From NCBI GenBank assembly GCA_051294375.1, contig JBJCIZ010000744.1, positions 562,264-626,263 of the forward strand: 64,000 bases of DNA, given 5' to 3'. Below are positions 1-10,800 of this stretch, one piece after another; the first letter of the stretch is position 1, and every line of letters begins with the position of its first letter. The notes beneath the pieces are model-generated. The model was not told where the DNA came from and did no database searches. It worked only from the letters and a program-made list of their open reading frames with translations. This DNA comes from Paraspadella gotoi (taxonomy: Eukaryota; Chaetognatha). Both the position numbers and the translations under genes were made by a program.

Positions 1-171
1 GTGTGTTTATGAACGCTGGGCTCGGGCATGTCCCATCGGTTCGATTTAATGTTTTATTGCTATCATGTGTTTTCAAACCGTTGTTTGTGCCCGGTCAAGA
101 ATGTCTGCACTTCTGAGCTATGAAGTTAAAATCTGAAACATTAAATCGAACCGATGGGACATGCCCGAGCC
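1..171. repeat. Left copy of an inverted-repeat element, with a local hairpin
   Basis: Bases 1-140 are repeated in reverse complement at about 1880-2023 with only a few differences. Within this copy, about 22-57 is also the reverse complement of about 140-173, so the left end alone can fold into a stem of about 34 bp around an 83-base loop, as expected for a MITE or foldback element. A short tandem repeat built on 'aggacatgcccgag' follows to about 235. The element may begin before the window, and no target-site duplication can be checked on the left. Confidence 0.75.
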
Positions 172-844
172 CAGGACATGCCCGAGGACATGCCCGAGGA
201 CATGCCCGAGCCCAGGACATGCCCGAGCCCAGGACAAAAGGAGGAGATGCCACTCGCGTCGGTGATCCGGCCGCCTCGTCGGATCTTGCTCACCGATCGT
301 CACGTTCGGTTCGGCCGCGCGAGACGACGACGGAGCCCCCGGTGCTGAATTGGAAAACGTTTTATGGCTTTATGAATTATGACGTGAAATCATACATAGG
401 ATTCCCACGTTTGATAGGAAGTCTTTTTTTTTTAGAGAATCATTCTAACCCTTAATCCCAATCCTCCCCTTTGGAATTGGGGCTCGGCGCCTCTTCAGTC
501 CCTATCGCCGACGCCGGCCAGCCTGCCGACACAGCGCGTCCGACGGCTGACGACGGCTCGTCGACGGGTACCGATCCGAGGAGTAAAGTGAGGAGGAAAG
601 GTTGGTCTCGGGTTCCGCTCATCGGGATCTCCACCACATACGTAGCGGCCTTGGGACAGAGGACGGCGATAGGATTCCAGAGAATGACGGCCGGGACCCG
701 GGTCCAGTCGGAGCAGAGTACTTAATTTGGATGAGGGCCATCAGGGCTCGGTCACGATTCAGATAGGCACTGGGAGGTTTAAGAGGGCAAATGGGAAGAC
801 ATAAGTGAGGAGAGCTTTAATATAAGTGGTGGAGAATTTTGGGA

Positions 845-1102
845 GACTTTATAGTGGAAGAGCTTTAATAAGTGGAAGAGATCTTTAATAAGTGGAAGAG
901 ACCTTTAATAAGTGGGAAGAGACCTTTAATAAGTGGAAGAGACCTTTAATAAGTGGAAGAGACCTTTAATAAGTGGAAGAGACCTTTAATAAGTGGGAAG
1001 AGGACCTTTAATAAGTGGGAAGAGACCTTTAATAAGTGGGAAGAGACCTTTAATAAGTGGGAAGAGACCTTTAATAAGTGCGGAAGAGACCTTTAATAAT
1101 CT
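845..1102. repeat. Minisatellite of about 20 bp inside the presenilin locus
   Basis: About twelve direct copies of 'aagtggaagagacctttaat', with 1-2 nt variation, run head to tail between the TM2-TM3 and TM5-TM6 presenilin remnants, where the TM4 exon would be expected. The repeats have no unique spacers, so this is a minisatellite and not a CRISPR array. Confidence 0.9.
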
Positions 1103-1879
1103 ATTTATTCGTTTTTTTAGTAGCCCTTAACTAATATCTAAATTATAAGTAAAATAAAACCTGATTTAGCAACAAAGGGCCTTTCCAGTAGATGCAAAAT
1201 CATTCCCGACGCAACCGAAATTCCAGATGACGAAAGACGGCGGTGAAGTAGTCGAGGGTAACGTTAGTAAGCCTTGACCACTTCGCTATCAAGGTAAGAT
1301 TAAGACTCATTACAAATTTGTTTGGTTGCTAGGAATATGAAAACAACAACCACGCTAGAAAAACCACCAGCCAAACGATACAAACAAAAACTAAGAAAAC
1401 AAAACCAATTTGGAAGACGATCAATGAAATCAAAGGCTAAAAAAAATCAAGAAATCTACCAAGAAAATTGACGTTGATCAATATAACAAATAAATGCCGA
1501 ACAAATTACTCAACAACCAACCAAAAACTAAAACAATTGGATCTACAATCAAGAAAATACAAACAACCAATCATGAGCATGAATCCAAACCTCAGGTAAA
1601 AATAGGAGAAGAGAAAAGAGCATCATGAGAGAGGCGAGGATGAGCCAGCCGCTGGATGAGACTTGTAGCAGCCCGCATTTGTAGAGGAAAACGAGCAGCA
1701 CCGTCATGACGACGATGACGGAGATCATGATCATCGCGTTGATGAGAAGGCGTAACCCACTTTGGCGGCGCTCGATCCCGCGCTCTCTTCCCGCATGGGC
1801 GTGTAGAGTCTGAGATGAGAGGGAGGGGCAAAGGAAAGTTGGAGTCAAAGTATTAATTATTTTATTATTTTTTTAAAAA

Positions 1880-2023
1880 TTTCAGATTTTAACTTCATAG
1901 CTCAGAAGTGCAGACATTTCTTGACCGGGCACAAACAACGGTTTGAAAACACAATGATAGCAATAAAACATTAAATCGAACCGATGGGACATGCCCGAGC
2001 GCGCAGCGTTCATAAACACACCC
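1880..2023. repeat. Right copy of the inverted-repeat element
   Basis: This is the reverse complement of bases 1-140, including 'cattaaatcgaaccgatggg' and the terminal 'cataaacacac'. Together with the left copy it brackets a roughly 1.7-kb segment holding two presenilin exon remnants. It could be the right terminal inverted repeat of one large element, or an independent copy of a small element inserted in opposite orientation. Confidence 0.75.
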
Positions 2024-2890
2024 TCCTTAGAAAAAAAATCTTAAAAGCGTAAGGATCGTCGCAATCGCATAAGAAAAACCTGGATTGACGACCAATTTTG
2101 ATACTAAAAAAATAAAATCTGAAGAAAAAAATTAATTTATTAACAGAAAAAAAATTATATTTTGCGATTGTCAATTAAAAAAAATAATAAAGTACTGAGG
2201 AAAATAAAAGTTTACAGTTTCTGAAAAAAAATGAAAGTTTTTTTTTTTTGTTATTGTCGATTGTCAATTGTCAAATTANNNNNNNNNNNNNNNNNNNNNN
2301 NNNAACTGATCAGCAGACGCAGCCCCTGAGAAAAAAAAACGAATTAAAAACACGATGGTGCGATAGCAAAATAATAACATGCACGAATGCGATGCCTAAT
2401 TTTACAAGTTCAATCCTAATTCAATTTTTTATTAATAAAAACGCAGAGAGAGAGAGAGAAAAAAGAAATCAAAAGGCAGCAGCAGAAGCAGCAGGAGAAA
2501 AGAGAGAAAAAGAGAGCCCCTGCAGAGCCAGCTGCAGACTCAAAAGGCAGAAGCAGCAGGAGAAAAGAGAGAAAAAGAAAGATGAATAAACACTGGGGAA
2601 AAGAGAGAGAGCTACATATAATTAAACGAGAAAAGAGAGATAGAAAGAGATATGAAAATAAAATAGAGGATATTTATTTGATTTGATAAAACGTAAACAA
2701 AACATATTGTTTATAAATTTTCAGCTTCATTCACCCAAATTTAATCATCAAAAAGGCGATCTATAATTTCGAACGCCGACGACGACAACGACGATGACGA
2801 CGACGCCTACGCCACTTATGCCCAAAAGAGTTACTAGATCGTCGCAAACGCAAAGCGATTGCGACGATTAAAAATTGTACATTTGACTTG
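2024..2890. other. AT-rich intronic sequence with an assembly gap
   Basis: This lies between the TM1 exon of the presenilin remnant and the right inverted-repeat copy. It contains a run of Ns (about 2279-2303), then A/G-rich simple sequence with several 'gagagaaaaagaga'-type stretches to about 2660. I see no coding exon. The gap makes any claim about presenilin intron structure here provisional. Confidence 0.6.
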
Positions 2891-3048
2891 ATGAGAAATA
2901 TCGACGGGCCCCAGGCCACCATACAGTTGACCACCCCCTTTTATGAGAAATATCGACAGGCCCCCATACTCACAGTTGACCACCCCCTTTTATGAGAAAT
3001 ATCGACGTGCCCCAGGCCGCCATACTCACAGTTGACCACCCCCCTTCT
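2890..3048. repeat. Triplicated exon edge with 5' splice site (presenilin TM1 exon)
   Basis: A unit of about 50 bp starting 'atgagaaatatcgac' occurs three times (from about 2891, 2943 and 2992). Read on the minus strand, each unit contains the end of the TM1 exon (GGTCAACT) followed by a donor. The two upstream copies carry GTGAGT and the farthest copy has decayed to GTATGG. The true exon end is the copy nearest 3027. Confidence 0.8.
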
Positions 3049-3688
3049 CCGTGTAGAAGGAGATGGAGTTGATGGTGACGATGACGACCAACATGCAGAT
3101 GGTGACGGGGATGAATATCTGGATGACGTGAGCTGCTCCGTACTTAAGAGTCTCTTCATCGTCGTCTTCCTCGACGGACTCTTGGGCGGGAATCGGGCGA
3201 CGGGCGGAGACGGGCTTGGTGGAGTGCAAAGATGGGGGGGGGGAGTCGATGAGGGGAAGAAGGGAATGAGGTGAATTAAAGAATGAATGAATGAATGAAT
3301 GAAATATAAATGAAATATAAATAAGAATTGAAGCGAAGAAATGGGAAAATGGGAAAAGTTGGGGAAAAAGATAAATAGAAAACAAGAAAAAGGAACGAAA
3401 AGATTAAAAATCGAAACAAAATGAAGTAAAAAAAATTTATTTTTTTTACTTCATTTTACTTCATATTACTTCACTTCATAAAAGGAATGAAACAAAAAGG
3501 ACTGAAGAGGATGAAAAAAAAATTGAAAGGAAGAAAGAAAGAAAGAAAGAAAGAAAGCGCATTACTCGATTGCTGGCTTCGCCACTGAGATGGCGTTCCT
3601 CGGTCCGAGCGGCGGCGGCGGGGACGGCGGCGGCGGGGGCGGCGGATACGTCGTTGTCCCTGTTCTCATCCATACTTTGCATTTGCAT

Positions 3689-4769
3689 GAATAGTTTATT
3701 AGCTCGTGAAGAAGAGGGGAGTCACAGCATGAAAGGTTTAAGGCTTTTAATTAAATTAGCACTGTAGTCGAACAAAATAAACAACGACTGAGCAACAAAA
3801 TTTAGATTTTGAGGTAAAAGTTTTCAAGCGCAAAAAAAAAAAAACAATATATGCGTGTCTAAACAAGTCGTGTAAAGGTTGAACAAACATAAAACATCGC
3901 AGTCAAAAAAATTGTGAAAAAATTTGTATTTTGAGTATCGCTCGTGAAGTTATAAAAGCAGAATACTGTAATATAACGAGAGAGATTCACATCGAAGAAG
4001 ATAGTAGTGATAAACATGATGACAGTACTACTGTCAGTAGTGCATATTTTGCAGGAATAAACGAATGAGAGAAATGATACGAAAGCCGAAGGCGGAACTG
4101 AAACCAAGAAGGGCAAACGATATCTCGTAAAAAGGAGTGACTGGACCCATTGGTAAGATGATCGGTCCCAGTATGGAATTTGACACCCAGGCTGTCTGGT
4201 ACAATGCCCCCGTTTATGGGTAGACTAAAGACTGCGAGATGGAGGGACATCTGCGGGCGCGGAGCCAAGAGGAAACAAAAGACAATCGGAGTAAGTTGTG
4301 GAAGAATAAAAGGTAATCCAGTTTTCTTTTTTTGATTAAAGTCGTTTTGAGCATATAATAAAAGTAGTAATTTAATTTATAAAAACAGTTTGCTAATGTC
4401 ATGAGTAAAAGATTGTTATATCTTGTAATAAGAGAGAGAATACGTACGTTATGTTGAAAAGTTATAAATTTTTTTAAAAAATTCATATTGGTTCGTCTTG
4501 CATAACAAGCTTAAGAAAATATCACAGGCATGCAGTAATAAAAACAGTAATAAAAACATGGAAATACGAGACGATAATCATCAAGGGGTGCCTTTTTTTG
4601 TCGAAATAGTAAGCAAATAAAAAAAACAAAATGGCAAAATACTATTCATCTTATTTTTCTTCCTGTGACATAGGTTGGAAAATGAAATTTTTTTGAATGG
4701 AAAAAGGGAGAATGAAGCGAAGACGAAGGAAGATTATTTTAAGCCCAATGGTTTTTAGCGTCTCCAATC
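3689..4769. other. Intergenic, no gene seen
   Basis: AT-rich DNA between the presenilin start and the GPCR stop, with poly-A runs and short random open frames. I find no domain, tRNA or repeat family here. Confidence 0.5.
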
Positions 4770-6147
4770 CTAGAGTGATCCCCGACAAAACCTTCGAGGG
4801 ATGGCCGCTCTAAAATCCCCATTGGTGAAGGCGTAGACGATGGGGTTGACGACGGAATTGACGAAGACGACTTTCCGCAAGACGGGAAAGGACGGGAGGA
4901 CGAGCCAGTGCTGGATCATGAGCACGGGCAGCCAGGACCCCACGAAGAACCCCGTGATCAGCGTCGCCACGAGCAAGGTGCGCCGCTGGAGTTCCGCGTC
5001 TTTCTTGGCGATCGCCGGACGAGCCTTATTTTCGGCGCCGGATTCGAGGCCGTGAAAGTCGGTGGAGGCGCCCTTTCCGCGCCGGAAAGCGGCGGCGCGT
5101 TTTAGACCCAAACGCCGGATCAGGACGAAGACGATAACGTAGACGACGACGAGGACGACGAAGCAGAGAACGACGACGGCGTCGAAGAGGAGTTTGGAGA
5201 CGTTGTAGGAGGCGCCGTCGTCGCCGCTCTTGAAGACGCGAGTGGCGAAGGAGAAGACGGGGTTCTCGTCGACGAGGAGGAAAACGACGAGAAGAGAGGC
5301 CGCGGCGACGGATGCGAGAAGAAAGCGGCGCGCGAGGCGCGGGTGGAACCGACGTCGCAGCGGAGAGGCGACGGCCTCGAGTCGGTCGACGGCGATGCCG
5401 ACGAAGAGAAAGCAGGAGAGGAGTAGGAGAGAGTTGAGGAGGAAGGAGACGAAGCAGCGATACCAAAAGAGAAGAGGGCGACACTCGGGATGGCGGAAAT
5501 GTGAGGGGAGGAACGAACGAAGTCCACGAAAGTGAAAAACGCAGAGTTGGGGATGACTGAGGGGGGGGGCGGGAGAAAAAGGAAAATTAGACTAAACATC
5601 GACGCGGAATAAGAAAAAAAAAAAGGTTATGGATTTAAATCTAATTTCGACAATATGCAAATTATATTAAAGAACTCCATTTTGAGATAAAACTTCAACG
5701 CTTCAAGATTTTTTTTTTTCATGAAATAAATATCTAAACCGAGTCAAGCTGAACCGAGGTGAGCTCTCTACAATAAATTCCGATCATCAAATACGACAGA
5801 AATAATTCATTCATTCAATAAACGAGTCGCTGACTTTTGACAGGCTATAATTAGAATAATCGTCAATTGGCATTACCTAATAAGGAAGTGAGCAAATCCA
5901 CGACTCCGAGAGCGAAGACGAAAAAGACGTGGACGCTTTGATCGCGAATCGGACGATAGAAGACGACGACAACCGCGTTGCCGACGACGCCGACGACGAA
6001 AAGGACGATGAGAAAGACGAACTCGATCCAAGCGCCGACGACGGAGGAAGAGGCGTCCGAAACGGCGACGTCGGGAACGGTGACGTTTTCGCGGCAACGC
6101 AGGACGTCGACGGCGGCGTCCGGCGTCGCCATGGTGATGTGGAGCAA
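4770..6147 (-). CDS. Rhodopsin-class (class A) GPCR, apparent 1-nt frameshift
   Basis: A seven-TM receptor in two exons. Exon 1 (6147 to 5877) has an N-terminus with a possible N-glycosylation site (NVT), TM1 with the GN motif (VVGVVGNAVVVVF) and TM2 with LGVVDLLTSLL. The splice to 5557 (donor gtaatg, acceptor ctcag) keeps frame into VIPNSAFFTFVDF. Near 5486-5490, in a GGG run, the frame must slip by one base to continue into TM3, which ends GIAVDRL (a DRY variant). TM4-TM6 follow with FFVGSWLP, lacking the usual Cys of CWxP, then TM7 with NPIVYAF and a short tail ending at 4770. Ligand and subfamily cannot be assigned. The frameshift is either an assembly indel in a homopolymer or an inactivating change; everything else looks functional. 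Confidence 0.8.
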
Positions 6148-6695
6148 ATGAAGGAGGATTTACTCATAGAAGAAGATGGAAATGGGATTTCATTCTTCTT
6201 TTTCTTCCTCCTCATCCTCATCGTTTTTCTCCCTCAAATCGATTTTTTTCTCTTTTCTCTTTTCCCATTTTTTTTTATCTCTCCGTCCCGTGTTGAAGCG
6301 ACGACGATAATAACGACGATAACGAAAGATCTTCTTTTTAAAAAAAAAATCTTCCTTCGCGTGATGCCCGACTTTATTTTCTTTGTGAAGAATAAAAGAA
6401 TATTCGTAAAAATATTTTGTAATCAATTTTTTTTTTGATGAATAAGGCACGCGAAATTGCGAAATAACATCGTAAGTAACATAAATCACCAGTGCGGTTT
6501 CACGAATATCCAAAAAGACTAGATTCGCCCAAAATATGTTTGCTTAGTTAGTATAAAAATACAGAGCCCATTTTTTTTTCTGCTAGTATCAAAATAAAGT
6601 AAATAAAAATTAATCGTGCGCAAAATAATACTGGAACAAAGGCCACTCCCCCGTCCACCTCTCTTTTCCTCCTCCCCGCCCCCCCTCTCTCCATC
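6148..6695. other. Intergenic, pyrimidine-rich, no gene seen
   Basis: This lies between the GPCR start and the ABCD stop, with T-rich runs and short AT-rich tracts. Open frames opposite the GPCR start are Asp/Glu-rich mirror images of its exon and are not genes. Confidence 0.5.
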
Positions 6696-7812
6696 TCATC
6701 CTCCTCCCGGCGACTCCAGGTTCTCCAGCGACCATCCTCCTTCGCCGTCGAACCGAAGTATCCGGTGGTGATGCTTCCGCAGCGAGGACCGGTGCGTGAT
6801 GGTCAACAGCGTCGTGCCCAGCGCCTTCATCGCCGCGTAGATTGCGTCCTCTGAGTCCGCGGAAACGGCGCTCGTGCACTCGTCCAGCAGCGCGAAGACC
6901 GGCGCGTGGTAAAAGGCGCGTGCGAGGCCGACGCGTTGCTTCTCGCCTCCGGAAAGAACTTCGCTCCATTCACGGACGGCGTCGAAGCCGCCTTGAGGAG
7001 AGAAGCCCAGTGGGAAGGGGGGAAGGGGGGCAGGGGGGAGGGTAGAGGGAGGGGGAAGGGGGGTATGGAGAAAACCGACGGAACGAGAAGCTGGGAAATT
7101 ATTTTATGCTGAGCGGGTAATAGATCGGTGACGAAAGAAAATGATAAGTGAACTACATGGAAATGAATCTGGATTTAAGGTTTGTGCGAAGGACACGAAA
7201 TATTATCGAGAAATTGAGTGGGCGGGGTAACCGGATCGTGCGAAAAAGAGAGAGGATGGGGTAAGGGAGGGGGACTGGCGCCCCTTGGCCGAAAAAAATC
7301 GATCTCAAAGATTTTCTTGAAAGAACAAGACTTTTTATTGTCTCATGCTTTTACATAAGAATAATAAGTCGCAGAAAAAGCTCGAAAGAAGCAAGAAAAC
7401 ACGCGATTTTCTGATTTAACTATGTTACATTGAAGGAACACAAAGTAACATTAGGGTGGAAATCGACGAAATATTTTCCTGCCTTACGTCAATACATTTA
7501 TTTTCCACACCCACCTTCCCTGTCGATCAAGTATTCGAGCCGCACTGTCCGTAACACGTTCAACAGAGCGGCGTCTTCGACTCCAGAGGCTTGCACGTCT
7601 GCGAGGGTGTGGGGATAGACGATCTGGTCGCGCAGCGTCCCCAGAGGGAGGTAAGGTTTTTGCGGCACGTAGAACATGGTCGTCGTCGGAGGTTTGTAGA
7701 GGACACCGCCGCGAATTGGCCAGAGTCTATTTGGGTGGCAATGTTTCTTTCAGATTTTCTAGGTCATTTTTTTGGTACAAACTTAATCCGCATCGCACTC
7801 GTATATAAACTA

Positions 7813-7846
<34 letters not shown>

Positions 7847-10800
7847 CACATACATAGTATAGTATACATTAAAAAATTACACGTATAAGTTGCATTTTAC
7901 CCGGATATAATTCGGAAGAGGCTAGATTTTCCACAGCCGTTGGGCCCCGTGATCATGGTGTGGTCCCCACGCTCGATTCTCAAGGTGAGACTGGGTACGA
8001 CGACGTCACCCGTCGGCGTCACCACCGGGACATTCTCCAGCGAGAAATAATCGCAAGTTTCCACCACGACCCCTGGGCGAGATCGGTCGTTTCGTTGTTA
8101 TCAACCCTCCTCCCTCAATGTACGTTTCGTGTTTAATATTCACCTCTGGACGCCAAAGCGTCGATCGCTCCGGAGGGCCTCTCTAACCGGCCGGCGGATA
8201 CGTCTCGGACGACGGCCAGCATGAGGGCGACTCTGCGAGTGTAGCCGGCCAACTCCAGCAACTCTTTATATGAGCCGAGCACGCGCTCCACGGCGTCGGC
8301 GCCCGAAGTGAGCAAGTGACGAGCCAGCGTCACCAGTTCCGTGCGATCGGACACTCCTTTCATGAAAGACGCGTAACCAAGATATTAGGGAAAGAAGAAA
8401 GGAGCTTAGTATACTAAAAATCATTTTGAGGCAAAGATAAATGATCCTAATATGGTATTATTAATAGTTACTACAACTAACCACGTGAGCTAATGAATGA
8501 AATAATTGATAACAGTTGTTCCAATTTGATAACACTTTGTTTTACATTTTGTCTTATCGATTTATTATTATTATTTATTTATTTATTATTTATTTATTAT
8601 TTCTTGCCCACCTCCGTCGGGTTCGTCGTCGAGCCGCGATCCCGATTGCGTGAGGGGATTCTCGGTCAGCACTATGGGCAAGGACACCATGATGACCCCG
8701 CAGGCCGACCAGAGGTACTTCATGAGAAATTGCTCGAGCATGACGAACCAGAGACGGGATCGATAGATGCGCTCCTTTTGGTTCACCACCGATCGGTAGG
8801 CTCTGTTTTTGTTTCAATTCTCCGGTTAATATTTGAATGTTTAGGACTTTATGAAAATACTATGTACACTTTGTACAGTAACTATGAATAATCATGTATA
8901 AAAATATTGTATATAACCTCAATGTACCTCGACAAAACATCGTGCTCGGCCCGATGTCCGCCGTAAAAGGCGATCTCCTCAGAGTTGGCGATGATTCTAC
9001 AAAGAGGATTGACAAATTTAAACTCGCTCTTCGACAATTTCTTCCGCCACCCTCCCACACCCTCCCACTCCCACCCGGTTCTCCCGACCTCGAATGCACG
9101 AATCTGAGGTGGCCCTGACGCCTGGCGTCCTCGGCGGCCATACGACCGAAAGACGGCGACAGGAGGCGCAGCAGCAGCGACGTCACGGCAACGACGACGC
9201 CGGCGATGAGGATCGGAAGCAGACGACCGCGGAGGTCGGCCCCTGCAGCCAAAAAGGGTGGGGAGGGGTGAGGCGGGGCTAATGATTAGGCGATTTTGTG
9301 AGAAATTCAATGAACTGGGACTTTCGTCGCCTTGCTTTCCTATCAAGACGACTGTGATACGAAGACACTATTTTTGTCATAGTTACATTTTTTATCATAT
9401 ACATTATTAGTAGTAGAATATTTTGGCTTTTTGTTTCTTTAAATAGATAAACCTCCCGCCGCGCCCACCTCTCTTGGCCGCGAGTCGCCAGAGAGAAATG
9501 GTCATGAGCACTACGTCCATCGAGGGTTTCGTCAGATGAGAGTAGAGCCGCGCCACCCCGGCCGAGAAGTTGGAAATATCTTCCGTCAGGCATTGATCCG
9601 CGTTGGCCAGCCGACCGTCTGTGGATCAAAAAGCTTGCCACTCATTTGACGGTTGACGGTTTAGATTAAATCACGTTGACTTGTCCGAGACACAGACAAT
9701 TCTATAAATAATTGGGGAAGAAAAAAAAACCCAAGCCTCACCCAAGTGTGAAAGGCGATAAAAGGTTTGATTGGCAAAGTATTGCTTGTAAGCGTAATCG
9801 ACGAGCTTGGTACGAAAGACGAGGGCAGTTTTGTTTTCGAGGTATCGAATGAGGGAGTTGACGAAAGTAGCGGGAACGGCGACGACGAGCCTTCCGAACG
9901 AAGAAGAGTGTCCGGGGGGGGGGAAGAAAAACATATTGCAAAAAATCTTCAAACAGTAAAACCTCAAAGTTTTAGATCAATTACTTCTTAATTCTTAGTA
10001 CGTATTTTTTTATACGTCTACAGTCATGATTAAAACGGCAAAGTTCTTAATGACTTGTTGATTTTTTTATTATGATGCAAAAATACAGCTAAGTGTAGAG
10101 AACGGGTAAACGAGTTTAACTGGTTACTTGGACAGTTTTAACTGACCACTAAACGGTTAAGTGGTTGCTTGGTGATCGAGTTGTAAAGTTGTTGTTGTTG
10201 TGGTTGCTGTTTAGACTGCTAAAAAAGCAAAATAACGTTCCCAATAACGAAAAGCTCAATGTTTATTCAATGACTTCAAAAACGAACCAAATTTTGATAT
10301 AATTGGGGTATAGTTTTAATGACAGCTGTCGTCTTAACTATTATGTTAAGCAATATTCTCTTGGGGTTTGAAAAAAAACTAGAATCCCTGGGGAAAAAAA
10401 CTCGCCGTTTGATTTAAAAAAATTAAAACCTGTAATCAATTTTTCTGATGAGTCATGGCTGAAATCTCGAGACAAAAATCCCACAAAACTTCCTTGTCAT
10501 GATCAATTTCTATTTTGAATTTCGGTAATGTTTCGCAATGAAAATTTGAATAAATATTTTTAAAAAAATCGGGTATTAAATTAACAACAGAACCATTTCG
10601 AACATAAAAAAAAATGACGGACGTTCCCCGCCGAGTTCTCAGCGTCCTCGTTCGCGCGGGCGTCAATCACCGCGTGGTCGTCTGTTTTACGGTGTGCGCG
10701 GTCGTCACTAGCGACCTTTACAACAACATCGCCGAGCTCGGCCTTGTCCTGTCTTCATTGGCTTACATTGTCCTCTTCGTTCTCACAATCGGAGCCGTCG

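Larger units (their letters stand above)
450..3688 (-). pseudogene. PSEN: Presenilin (gamma-secretase aspartyl protease), decayed and 3'-truncated
   Basis: Presenilin is the catalytic subunit of gamma-secretase, a nine-TM intramembrane aspartyl protease. Four exon remnants lie in order on the minus strand. A start exon (3688 to about 3577) encodes an Ala-rich N-terminus. The TM1 exon (about 3222-3027) encodes [19 protein letters not shown] and [10 protein letters not shown]. The TM2-TM3 exon (about 1820-1585) contains INAMIMISVIVVMTVLL. The TM5-TM6 exon (about 775-460) contains ALMALIQIKY and PIAVLCPK. Against the family, the last two exons need several 1-2 nt frame corrections (near 1750, 1690, 1610 and 740). 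The exon for TM4 is not found, and the TM6 catalytic Asp reads as Asn (codon at 674-676). The C-terminal half would lie left of base 1. Alternatively this is a real gene in poor-quality sequence, since a run of Ns lies inside the locus; other genes here are intact. Confidence 0.72.

Noticed and set aside
845-1102. Regular repeat array suggestive of CRISPR
   Set aside because: Direct repeats with no unique spacers in a eukaryotic context; it is a minisatellite.
5929-6438. Plus-strand Asp-rich frame of 169 codons
   Set aside because: It is the antisense image of GPCR exon 1 followed by T-rich sequence, with no domain.
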